NCBI GenBank assembly: GCA_001899635.1 | Contig: MKVQ01000014.1 | Location: 107,904 to 171,903 of the forward strand | Length of the DNA stretch: 64,000 bases | Reading direction: 5' to 3' | From: Myxococcales bacterium 68-20 | Lineage (GTDB): Bacteria > Myxococcota_A > Polyangia > Polyangiales > Polyangiaceae | Shown here: one piece after another, positions 19,936 through 29,087 of the stretch | How positions within the stretch are numbered: the first letter of the stretch is position 1 | How the letters are laid out: each line of letters starts with the position of its first letter | The notes under the pieces: model-generated | What the model saw: the letters and a program-made list of their open reading frames with translations, nothing else | Databases searched by the model: none | Told to the model about the DNA's origin: nothing | Translations under genes and position numbers: made by a program

Positions 19936-22110
19936 CTATTCCAGCAGGAACGCCTTGTAGGCCGCCTCGCTCGGGGGCCGGCCGAGGAAGCGCTCGACGA
20001 GCTTCGCTGCTTCGTCGCTGTCGCCGGGCGCGAGGATGTTCGCGCGGTAGTCGGCGGCGGTCTTCGGGGTCATCAGGCCCTCCTTCTTGAAGCGGGTGAA
20101 GAGGTCCTGCGCGATCGAGAGCGCCCACTGATAGCCGTAGTAGCCGGCGTCGTAGCCGATGAGGTGTCCGAAGCTCGCCTGGAAGTGCGTGCCCTCCACG
20201 TACTTGAAAGGCGTGTACGCGTCATGGACCTCGGCGAGCACCTTGGTGGTGTCGAGCGGCACGGGGCGCGTGTGATAGGCCTGATCGAGCGCAGCGAGGT
20301 AGAGCTGACGCTGCGTCGAGATCGCACGGCCGAAGCCGCGTGAGCGGAGCATCGCGGCGTGGAGCGGAGCGGGCAGGGGTGCGTTCGTGTCGTGATGGCG
20401 GGCGAAGAGGGCCAGCGTGTCCTTGTTCCAGGCCCACTCCTCGAGCATCTGCGAGGGAGACTCGACGAAGTCGCGCGCGACGCTCGTTCCGGAGAAGGAC
20501 GAGAGCTCCGACTCGCTGAGGAGGTGATGGAGGACGTGGCCGAACTCGTGGAAGAACGTGACGGCGTCCTGATGGCTCATGAGCGCCGGCGCAGCGCCGC
20601 CCGGCTTCGGGAAGTTGCACTCGATCGCCGCGATCGGCATCAGGCGTGAGCCGTCGGCCATCTTCACGGTGTCGCGGATGCTGAAGACGGCGGCGTGCTT
20701 GTACTTGCCCTCGCGGGGGTAGAGATCGAAGTAGAAGCGCCCGATCAGCTTGCCCGAGGTGTCGGTGACCTCGACCGCCTCGACGTCGGGGTGCCAGGTC
20801 GGCGCGCCGGCGGCCGGGCGATAGCGAACGCCGAAGAGCTTCGAGGTGATGTCGAGCAGGCCGTCCTTCACCCGACGCACCTCGAAGTACTTGCTGACCT
20901 CCTTCGAATCGAGCCCGTACTTCGCTTTCCGGACCTGGTCCTCGAGGTAGAGCCGGTCCGAGGGCGGAATGACGTCGGTAGCTTTGCCGCCGAGCTTCAC
21001 GTGGGCCTTCTTGAACTCGGCGAGCTCCGCCTGGCCCTTCTTCGCGAGGTGCTTGCGCAGCCCCTCGAGGAACGTCGCTACGGTCTTCGGGTCCTTCGCC
21101 ATCCGCGGCTCGAGCACGTAGTCGGCCCACGTTGCGTACCCGAGGAGCTTCGCCTTCTCGGAGCGGAGCGCGAGGACCTTGTCGAGCACCGGGATGTTCT
21201 TGTCGGCGGCGCGGTTCTCGAACTGCTTGTAGAGCTCGAGCGCGAGCTTGCGGTCCTTCGCGTACGTGAGGACCGGGAAGTAGTCCGGGTAGTCCGTCGT
21301 GAGGACGATCTTGCCGTCCTTGTTCGGCGGGTGAGACGCGATGAACGAATCCGGCAGGCCTTCGAGCTGCGCCGGCGTCGCAAGGACGGTGAGGTGCGAG
21401 TCGGCGATGTTCGAGTCGAAGTCGAGCCCGAGCTTCGTGAGCTCTTCGTTGATCTCACGGAGGCGCTTCTGTCCTTTCTCGTCGAGCTCGAGGCCGTTGC
21501 GACGGAAGTCTCGGAGCGTCTTTTCGACGAGGCGCGCGCGCGCCGGCGAGAGCGCCTCTTTCTTCGCGGCGTAGCGCTTCAGCACGCTCGCGAGCTTGGG
21601 ATCGAGCCAGAGAGCGGTGTCGAGCTTGTCGATCTTCGGCTCGCAGAGCTTGGCCCTCTCGCGGACGCCGTCGTCGGGGTGTGAGACCGCCATGAGGGCA
21701 GGGAAGTCCCCGGCGTTCCGAAGCGCGAGCCTGGCGCGATCGAGCTTGCCGGCGGTGGAGTCCCAGGTGAGGGCGTCGTCCGGTCCGCCATCGAGCGCGC
21801 GGATCTCGGCGAGCGTCGCCTCTGCGCGAGCGATGCTCTCGTCGCACAGGCGCTCGATGCCCGCGCGGGCGAGCGCGGCGTCGTTCGGCCCGCCGGGGCC
21901 TGCCGTCGTACGGCCGAGCCCGATGGCGACGGGATCGACGTCGAGCGCGGCGAGCGCGACCGGAGCGCGCGCGGGCTGAGCGGGCGCGGCTGCGGCGCCG
22001 GGCGCGGCCGGTGATGCCGGGGGCTCCGGCGCCTTTGGCGGCGGGGCTTCGCCTCCACACGCGGCGAGGATCACGAGCGCAACGAGAGAGAGAGGGCGGT
22101 GGACCTTCAT
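19936..22110 (-). CDS. M3 family metallopeptidase (oligopeptidase-like)
   Basis: HEFGHVLHHLLSESELSSFSGTSVARDFVESPSQMLEEW zinc site; N-terminal lipoprotein signal LVALVILAACGGE. Confidence 0.93.
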   Translation of the reverse strand: MKVHRPLSLVALVILAACGGEAPPPKAPEPPASPAAPGAAAAPAQPARAPVALAALDVDPVAIGLGRTTAGPGGPNDAALARAGIERLCDESIARAEATLAEIRALDGGPDDALTWDSTAGKLDRARLALRNAGDFPALMAVSHPDDGVRERAKLCEPKIDKLDTALWLDPKLASVLKRYAAKKEALSPARARLVEKTLRDFRRNGLELDEKGQKRLREINEELTKLGLDFDSNIADSHLTVLATPAQLEGLPDSFIASHPPNKDGKIVLTTDYPDYFPVLTYAKDRKLALELYKQFENRAADKNIPVLDKVLALRSEKAKLLGYATWADYVLEPRMAKDPKTVATFLEGLRKHLAKKGQAELAEFKKAHVKLGGKATDVIPPSDRLYLEDQVRKAKYGLDSKEVSKYFEVRRVKDGLLDITSKLFGVRYRPAAGAPTWHPDVEAVEVTDTSGKLIGRFYFDLYPREGKYKHAAVFSIRDTVKMADGSRLMPIAAIECNFPKPGGAAPALMSHQDAVTFFHEFGHVLHHLLSESELSSFSGTSVARDFVESPSQMLEEWAWNKDTLALFARHHDTNAPLPAPLHAAMLRSRGFGRAISTQRQLYLAALDQAYHTRPVPLDTTKVLAEVHDAYTPFKYVEGTHFQASFGHLIGYDAGYYGYQWALSIAQDLFTRFKKEGLMTPKTAADYRANILAPGDSDEAAKLVERFLGRPPSEAAYKAFLLE

Positions 22111-22698
22111 CGGCGCGAAGGATGCCGAAGAGCGCCGGTCTTGGCCAGCCCTGCCGTTCTGCGTGGAGCTCGGTCGCGTTGGGGATGGGGAGAGGGCGCG
22201 GAGCAGCGGTGGCCCGGCTTGCGCCCGCTCGTCCGTTCGTGCGCTGACCTCGTCTCGAGGTGAAGCGCGCGGGATATCGATGAGTGGATATTCGGATTGG
22301 CGTTTTTGATTCGAGCTCGTGTTCGCGAGCTCTCAATGGCAACAATGCCGAGGAAGCTCGTGCTTCGTCTTCGAAGTAGCTCGTGCGGCGTCACGGCTCG
22401 GGCCTTCGGTGTAGCTCTGTTGTTCGAATCTCCAGAGGAAGAAGGCTGCGATTGCGGCCCGGGCGAGGCGCAGTCTTGGGCGCGATCGGGAACGCTGCCG
22501 TCAGGGGGCGAGCGGCGGAGGTGATCGAGTACTCGTGAACGCGGCAGTCGTGATTGGCAAAGAAGTGCTCGAGCTAATGGATATTAAGTTTGCATTTGGA
22601 GTTGCTTAAATGTTTCGTCCTTTGCGAAGGGCATCGCGCGATCGTGCCTCCCATCCAGGCGCGAGACGCGCGCGGCTCGCGCTCCACGGAGATGCATC

Positions 22699-23658
22699 AT
22701 GAATCACGCTCGAATGAGCCGCTTTGTCATTCCAACGCTCTTCTGCTTCTTCACCGTCGCCGCATGCGGGGGCGTTGACGGCGATACCGACCGTCTGTTC
22801 TCTGCGGCGTCCTCCGATGACGGCACCGAAGCGCCTGCGCCCGATACCGAGGCCACGCCCGGGGACGACGAGGACGAGGACCTCGTCGACGACGAGGACG
22901 AGGACGAGGATGTGACCGACTCGGCCACCGAAGAGGACGACGACGAGTCGGCCGACGATCAGGACGAGGGCGACGCGGGGAACGAGGGCGACGCGGGGAG
23001 CGACGACGGCGGCACTTCGGAGACCGACGACTCCGAAGAGGAGACGGACGATTCATCCGACGACGGCGACGATGAGCCGATAAGGGGCGGCGGGCCGTAC
23101 GAGGAGATTCCCTTCTGGCCGTACCCCTACAACCCTGACCCGCATGGCCCGCACGGCCACGGTCCGCACGGCCACGGCCCCAAGGGCAAAGGCAAGGGGA
23201 AGGACAAGTGCAAGGGGAAGAACAAGAACAAGGGCAAATGCAAGGGGAAGGGCAAAGGTAAAGGCAAGGGCAAAGGCAAAGGCAAAGGCAAAGGCAAGGG
23301 GAAGGGCAAAGACAAGGACCGTCCGAAGGGCGACGGTCCGAAGGGCGACGGTCCGAAGGGCGATGGTCCGAAGGGGGACGGTCCGAAGGGCGACGGTCCG
23401 AAGGGCGATGGTCCGAAGGGCGACGGCGACTCGAACGGCGGCAAGCCGAAGGGCAAGGGCGGCAAGAAGGGCAAGCCGAAGGGCAAGGACGGCAAGCCGG
23501 ACGGCAAGGACGGCAAGCCCGGGGGCAAGGGCGGTAAGCCGAAGGGCAAGGGCGGCAAGGACGGCAAGCCGGGCAAGGGCGGCAAGCCTGGCAAGGGCGG
23601 CAAGCCTGGCAAGGGCGGCAAGCCGAAGGGCAAGGGCGGCAAGAAGGGCAAGCCGTAG
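22699..23658 (+). CDS. lipoprotein with segregated acidic and KGKG-rich basic low-complexity domains
   Basis: MNHARMSRFVIPTLFCFFTVAACGG lipobox; D/E-rich block; then (KG)n, seven KGDGP-type repeats and GKGGKP repeats. Confidence 0.75.
   Translation: MNHARMSRFVIPTLFCFFTVAACGGVDGDTDRLFSAASSDDGTEAPAPDTEATPGDDEDEDLVDDEDEDEDVTDSATEEDDDESADDQDEGDAGNEGDAGSDDGGTSETDDSEEETDDSSDDGDDEPIRGGGPYEEIPFWPYPYNPDPHGPHGHGPHGHGPKGKGKGKDKCKGKNKNKGKCKGKGKGKGKGKGKGKGKGKGKGKDKDRPKGDGPKGDGPKGDGPKGDGPKGDGPKGDGPKGDGDSNGGKPKGKGGKKGKPKGKDGKPDGKDGKPGGKGGKPKGKGGKDGKPGKGGKPGKGGKPGKGGKPKGKGGKKGKP
23181..23310 (+). repeat. hexanucleotide (GGCAAA/GGCAAG) tandem array encoding (GK)n
   Basis: Direct reading: ..ggcaaaggtaaaggcaagggcaaaggcaaaggcaaaggcaaaggcaaggggaagggcaaa.. 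Confidence 0.85.
23321..23425 (+). repeat. 15-bp tandem repeat (CCGAAGGGCGACGGT), about 7 copies, encoding PKGDG
   Basis: Direct reading of 7 near-identical units with synonymous gac/gat variation. Confidence 0.9.
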
Positions 23659-23674
23659 ACCTGAGGATCATCGA

Positions 23675-23747
23675 GGCGCCGCGCGCGTGACGTGCGCGGC
23701 GCGCCCGAGCAACGCCGCGCACATGACGTGATGCGCGGCGTTGCTCG
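23675..23747. repeat. two tandem stem-loops sharing CGCCGCGC/GCGCGGCG stem and TGACGT in the loop
   Basis: GGCGCCGCGCgcgtgacgtGCGCGGCGCGCC (23675-23705) and CGAGCAACGCCGCGCacatgacgtgatGCGCGGCGTTGCTCG (23706-23747; perfect 15-bp stem). Confidence 0.75.
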
Positions 23748-23934
23748 ACTCGGCAGCGCCGCGGCATCGGCGCGGTCGCGAGGATTGCGCTCGTAGCGAG
23801 GCGCACGACCTCGTCCCGATTCAGCAACGTCGTGCTCGTAGGCGACGTCGGGCGTCGGCGGTAGACGCGCCTGCCGCGAGCGCGAGTCGAAGAATGCGCG
23901 CAACTTCGATCGGGCGTGGCCGACGGGGCGGGCA

Positions 23935-25010
23935 TGTCGAGGATCGAAGGGGCGGGGCGAAGCAACTCGGCGGGCAACGCGAGTGAAGCCGTCCGCGAGG
24001 ACGCGCGCTCGGTCGACCCCGAGGCCGAGCGGCGAGCGGCCGAAGCGGTCGCCGAGCAGCGCCGGAATGCTCACTTCGGCGGCGTCGATGGCTCGCGGCC
24101 TCGGTCGCGTACCGGCGATGCCCGCACGCCACCGAGCGCAGGCAAGGATGGAGCGGGTGCCAACGCGGGCCCGGCTCGCGCCGGGGCCGTCGCGCCTCCG
24201 GAGCGCAAGTCGGCGAGCATCGAGAGGCTTGCCACCGAGGTCGTGCGGCATCGCGTCGAGAAGGCGACGACGACGGACCCAGGGGAGGTCCGCGCGCTCA
24301 CCCAGAAGATCGCTGCCCTCTCGAGCCAGTGGTGCGAGGAGGCTCGGGCGCGCGGGATGAAACCGCCGAGCGAGTCGTTCGATCCCTTCCGCGCCTCGGA
24401 CGCCGAGCTTGCATCGGCACTACTCTGGACGGAGGTCGGAAATGCCTATCCGGTCAGCGCGCTAGCCGACGGCGGCGCGCGCTTCCAGAGGGAGATCCAT
24501 CTCGCGCTCGTCGTGCGCTCGCCCGCGCTGCTTCGTGAAGCCGTCGCCAGCGGTAAGGCGGACGCCGAGCTCCTCGGCGCCCTGTACAAGGAGCTCCGCC
24601 GACTCGGTGACGATCGGCCGTGCACATCGAAGGACAACGTCGAGTCGCTCGCAGCTCGGCGTGCCGAGATCCTGCGGCAGCGAGCGAATGCCGGCCTCGT
24701 GAAGGAGCGCGAGGACGCACGCCGGCAGGCGACGATCGGCCTCGACGGTCACGTCGGCACGGTCGAGCAGGTCATCAACTACGAGATCGAACAGGGCATC
24801 ATCGCGGCGAACCCCGGCTCGCTCCTCGGCACCATCGGCGCCGGAATCTCTGCGAGCATGGGAGGAGACATCGAGGACATGCGCCGCGCAGGCCGAGCTG
24901 GCAACGCTGCCGAGGGGCTCGCCGGCATCGTGAAACCCAACGTCGCCAAGCAGAAGGCGCTCGACTCGATCCAGCCTAACGTCTCAGCGCGACGTGCGGT
25001 GGTCCAATGA
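23935..25010 (+). CDS. hypothetical protein
   Basis: GC3-rich long ORF, overlaps the next gene start; disordered N-terminus, helical C-terminus. Start uncertain (23916 or 23935). Confidence 0.65.
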
Positions 25011-25492
25011 AGGCGAGCCGACGAGGGACCGTAACGCCGGCGGATGCGGAGCGCTCGGGCGAGCGCTTCGCGGACTCTGTCGACGAGCCCGAAACATTCG
25101 CGCGGAACGCGCTGCCCGCGATCGAGGCGCCGCGTCTCGGCGGCTACCGGATCGCCGGGGATCTGGAGTTTCGCTCGAGGGAGCTCGAGCAGGAGCTGCG
25201 CGAGCTTCGAGACCGCTTCGAGCAGCAGGAGCGCGAGCTCTGGAGGGCGCGGAGGCGCGCTCGACGGTACAAGGCCGTGGCGGTCGCGACCGTCAAGTCG
25301 TCGAAGGCTGGCGTAGGCGCCGCGCTCACGAGCGTGATCGCGATGCTCTTCTACTTCCTCGAGGTCGTCACCGCGCCGCCGATCCTGCTCGGGATCGTCC
25401 TTGCCGGCGGGGTCGTCGGCGTCTTCCTCGACGCCCGGAACATGGATGAGGACGACGGATTCCCGCCGGCGCCTCCCCCGCGGATGTACTGA
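25007..25492 (+). CDS. hypothetical coiled-coil membrane protein
   Basis: LEFRSRELEQELRELRDRFEQQERELWRARRRARRYKAV coiled coil followed by hydrophobic segments; ATGA coupling to the upstream gene. Confidence 0.7.
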   Translation: MKASRRGTVTPADAERSGERFADSVDEPETFARNALPAIEAPRLGGYRIAGDLEFRSRELEQELRELRDRFEQQERELWRARRRARRYKAVAVATVKSSKAGVGAALTSVIAMLFYFLEVVTAPPILLGIVLAGGVVGVFLDARNMDEDDGFPPAPPPRMY

Positions 25493-25580
25493 GCTCGGCG
25501 TTCTACAGGGCGCGCTCTCTCGGAGAACGACCGGGCGAGGCGTGACGCCGATGAAGCGCGGTCAGAGAGAGCACGCGGGG

Positions 25581-28500
25581 TCAGACGGAGAGGAGCGCGC
25601 CTTGCGCCGGGGCGCCTGTCGCCGCGGAGATGGCGCGCGCGTAGACGGCGACCTGTCGCGCGTAGGCGTCGCGACGGGCGCCCATGTCGAGGTCGGTCTT
25701 GAAGTCGACGACGGTCCAGCCGGCACTCGCTTCGAAGAACGCGAGGTCGACGACGCCTTCGATGATCGTGCCGTCGTCTTCGCGGAGCATCACGGCGACC
25801 TCGCGCTCGAGTCGCTCCGCCGATCGCGCGCGCACGAGTAGCGGGTGCGCGAGCGCCGCGCGGACGACGTCCTGGGCGGCGGTCATCTCTTCCTCGGACG
25901 CGCCGGCGACGCGTCCCTGGATGCGCGCCGCATCGGAGATCGCGACGTCGGTCGCGTCGAGCGCCACCGTCGCGAGGACGGCGTGGACGAGGATGCCGAA
26001 GCGCTTGCCGTGCGGCCGCGCGCGTCGCGTTGCGTCCGTCGACTCGATGACGACGTCCTTCGGTTCCGGTGCGCTCGGCGCCGCGGGCTCGTCCTTCATC
26101 TCGGTGACGGTCCGCACGCGCAACGTCGGTGTCGACGCCGCGGCGATCGCGTTGCTCCGCGCCGCCTTCCAACTCGCGTGCTGCTCCTCGCTCTCCTGCG
26201 CGGCGGGGCCCTTTGCGAGCACCCGCTCGTGACGGAGGCCGGCCTCGTCTTCCTTGTCGAGCTGGAGGACGTGCGGGTCCCAGAAGACGACGCGATGGTT
26301 GCCGCTGGCGGGGCGATGAAGGCCCGGCCTCACCGACCAGTCAGCGTCGCGCTCGACGTTGTCGGGGCGCTCGAAGACCGAGTCCTCGCCGAACGTCGGG
26401 CAGCCGGGCGCCTTCTGCGAGGCGCGGCGGTCTTCCGGACGCGGATAGAGGACGGACGCGAGCGGATCGAGCCAGCCGTCGGTCTCTTCGTCGCGGTCGT
26501 CGCCGATGACGGGCAACACGAGCAGCTCCCGCGCGCGCGTGGTCGCGACGTAGAGAAGCCGGTGCGCCTCTTCGCGGTCCTGCTGCAGGATCTCCTCGCG
26601 TCGCTCGAGTAGCTCCTTCGGGGCTGCGCCGCAGAGCGGTACCGCCCAGAGCTTTCGCTTCGGGTCGACGTGACGCGAGGGATCGCGGAACGTCGCGTTG
26701 GCGGTCGGGTCGACGAGGATGACGACGGGGAACTCGAGGCCCTTCGCCTTGTGCACCGTCATGATGCGGACGCCGTCGGTGCCTTCTTCGACGACGGGCG
26801 CCTCGTTCGCGCCACCGCGCTCGGCGTCCTCCTGGAGGCGCGAGACGAAGGCGCGGAACGACGTGACCGAGCCCTGCTCGAAGCGGCGCGCCATGTCGAG
26901 CACGCGGAGGATGTTGCCGAGCGCCTGCTCGCCAGCGGGCCAGATCGCGACGCCTGCGTGCGCCCGCGTCTCCTCGAGCAGGCGCGCGATCACGCTCGCG
27001 ATCGAGTTTCGGTTGCGGCCCACGTGCAGCTTCGCGAGCACGTCGAGGGCGTCGGCGACCGGCTTCGTGAGTTCGGTGAGCTTCGACTCGTCGCGCTTGC
27101 GGAGCGGATGGAGGTGCCTCTGCCCGTGCTTGAACGCGAGGAGCGCGTCGTCGCCGAGCGCGAAGAAGGGACCATGCAGCGTCGCGTAGACCGAGAACGC
27201 GTCGTCCGGCCATTCGATCGCCGCGAGCGCGTTGCGCAGGGCGATGACCTCCTCGCGCTCATGGAAGCTACGGCCTCCGACGAGGACGTGCGGGATGCGG
27301 CGCGCCTCGAGCGCGCGGACGTACGGGCGCGTGACGTCGCTCCCGAAGCTCTGGAGGCGCTTGAAGAGGAGGCAGACGTGCTGCGACTTGATCGAGGTCG
27401 GAACGTCCGAGCCGCGCTCGGTGATCTTCCACCCGCTCGAGCGGACGAGCCAGTCGACGAACGCGCCGACCGCGTCCGGCAGCGACTCCTCGACCTTCCA
27501 CTGGACGATCTTCTTGTAGTCTCCGTACGGCCGGGGCACCGGGAGCGCGACGACGGTGGGGCGGTCCTCCGGATCGGGCCGGTGCGGTGAGAGCGGGACG
27601 TATTCGGCCTGTGAGCGGGCCTCCGGATCGCCTTCCTTCGCGGCCGGCATCAGCGGGGCGAACGCCGCGTTGACGAGCTCCTGGATCGACGGGGCGCTCC
27701 GGAAGCTCGTCGTGAGCTGGAGCACCTGGGCGCCGTCCTTCGCGAGGCGTCGCTTGATGCTCTCGTAGAGCGCGACGTCGGCGCGGCGGAAGCGATAGAT
27801 CGACTGCTTCGGATCGCCGACGAGGAACAGCTTGCCGGGGATGACGCGCGCGCGGTCGGGATCGTGCTCCTTCGGATCGTCGGCGGCGAGGAGGAAGAGG
27901 ATCTCCGCCTGGAGCGGATCGGTGTCCTGGAATTCGTCGACGAGCAAATGGCTGAAGCGTGCCTGGAGCTCGGCGCGAACCGACGCGTCGGTCTCGAGGA
28001 GCTTCTTCGTGAGGACGAGGAGATCGAGGAAGTCGAGCCGGCCGGTGGCGGCCTTCATCGCTTCGTAGGTCTCGACGATGCCCCAGAGCTCGCCATGGAG
28101 CTGCGCGGCGAGATCGGCGTCGGCGGCGCCGAGCACCTCGTCGAGGTGGCCCTTCGCGTCCTGGCGCTGGTCGAGCACCTCCTGCCGCGTGATGCCCTCA
28201 GCGCGGTTGAACCATTGCCCCGAGCCCTTCCAACCCCAGAGACGCGAGCGCTGGAGCGTGCGGAGCTGGGCCTCGACGGCATCGTGATCGCGCGGCTCGT
28301 CCTCTTCTCGACGTTCGATCTCGTAGATGACGCGCTCGATCTCGACGAACGACTTCGTGAGCCAGCTGTCGGGGAAGCCCTTCGGCCGGACCACGACGAG
28401 GCGCTTCAGCCGATCGACGACGGCGTCGATCGAGCGGGCGCGATCGAACGTCGGGCGCTCGTACGGGGTCGGGAAGTCGCGCTGCTCGACGAGCGTGCGC

Positions 28501-29087
28501 CCCGACTTGCGGAGCGCGGACTTCGGCCCGTCCTGATCGCGCTCACGGGTCGCCCGGCGGAGGACGCGTGAGACGCCGGGCACCTCGCTCGACGGGCGCG
28601 CGAGCGTGGTCTGGAACCAGGCGGTGAACGCGTCTTCGTAGAGGCGATCCTGCTCGTCCTCGGCGGCCATCTCGAAGAGAGGATCGATCTGCGCCTCGAC
28701 CGGACGCTCGCGGAGGATGTCGGCGCAGAACGCGTGGATCGTGCCGATGCGCGCGGCCTCGAGCTGCTCGAGCGCCTGATCGAGGCGCTCCTTCTCGAGG
28801 TGGCGCTTCGGATCGTCCTTGTCTCTCTCCGCGGCAGTGCGGGCGCGCTCGATCTCGGTGCGGAGACGGAGCTTCATCTCGCCGGCGGCCTTCTCGGTGA
28901 AGGTCACGGCGACGAGATCGCCCTTGCCGCTCGCGAGCGTCGCGGTGCCGGTCCGGAGGAGCGAGAGGATGCGCTCGACGAGCGCCGTCGTCTTTCCGGT
29001 GCCCGCGGCCGCCTCGACGACGAGCGTCGAGCCGAGGTCGTTTGCGATGCGCTCGCGCGCCTCGCTGTCGACGAGCTTCTTGCTCAT
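25581..29087 (-). CDS. addA: UvrD/RecB-family helicase-nuclease (AddA-like)
   Basis: LVVEAAAGTGKTTALVERIL Walker A; LLVDEFQDTDPLQAEIL; FLVGDPKQSIYRFRRAD; IMTVHKAKGLEFPVVILVD; C-terminal GVVDLAFFEASAGWTVVDFKTD nuclease motif. Confidence 0.9.
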   Translation of the reverse strand: MSKKLVDSEARERIANDLGSTLVVEAAAGTGKTTALVERILSLLRTGTATLASGKGDLVAVTFTEKAAGEMKLRLRTEIERARTAAERDKDDPKRHLEKERLDQALEQLEAARIGTIHAFCADILRERPVEAQIDPLFEMAAEDEQDRLYEDAFTAWFQTTLARPSSEVPGVSRVLRRATRERDQDGPKSALRKSGRTLVEQRDFPTPYERPTFDRARSIDAVVDRLKRLVVVRPKGFPDSWLTKSFVEIERVIYEIERREEDEPRDHDAVEAQLRTLQRSRLWGWKGSGQWFNRAEGITRQEVLDQRQDAKGHLDEVLGAADADLAAQLHGELWGIVETYEAMKAATGRLDFLDLLVLTKKLLETDASVRAELQARFSHLLVDEFQDTDPLQAEILFLLAADDPKEHDPDRARVIPGKLFLVGDPKQSIYRFRRADVALYESIKRRLAKDGAQVLQLTTSFRSAPSIQELVNAAFAPLMPAAKEGDPEARSQAEYVPLSPHRPDPEDRPTVVALPVPRPYGDYKKIVQWKVEESLPDAVGAFVDWLVRSSGWKITERGSDVPTSIKSQHVCLLFKRLQSFGSDVTRPYVRALEARRIPHVLVGGRSFHEREEVIALRNALAAIEWPDDAFSVYATLHGPFFALGDDALLAFKHGQRHLHPLRKRDESKLTELTKPVADALDVLAKLHVGRNRNSIASVIARLLEETRAHAGVAIWPAGEQALGNILRVLDMARRFEQGSVTSFRAFVSRLQEDAERGGANEAPVVEEGTDGVRIMTVHKAKGLEFPVVILVDPTANATFRDPSRHVDPKRKLWAVPLCGAAPKELLERREEILQQDREEAHRLLYVATTRARELLVLPVIGDDRDEETDGWLDPLASVLYPRPEDRRASQKAPGCPTFGEDSVFERPDNVERDADWSVRPGLHRPASGNHRVVFWDPHVLQLDKEDEAGLRHERVLAKGPAAQESEEQHASWKAARSNAIAAASTPTLRVRTVTEMKDEPAAPSAPEPKDVVIESTDATRRARPHGKRFGILVHAVLATVALDATDVAISDAARIQGRVAGASEEEMTAAQDVVRAALAHPLLVRARSAERLEREVAVMLREDDGTIIEGVVDLAFFEASAGWTVVDFKTDLDMGARRDAYARQVAVYARAISAATGAPAQGALLSV

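Noticed and set aside
22405-22445. tRNA-like T-arm sequence (gttgttcgaatctccagagg)
   Set aside because: No matching acceptor, D or anticodon arms in the surrounding sequence.
23181-23650. CRISPR-like array in the repeat-rich lipoprotein gene
   Set aside because: Repeats are 6-15 bp codon-phase tandem units without unique spacers; no cas genes nearby.
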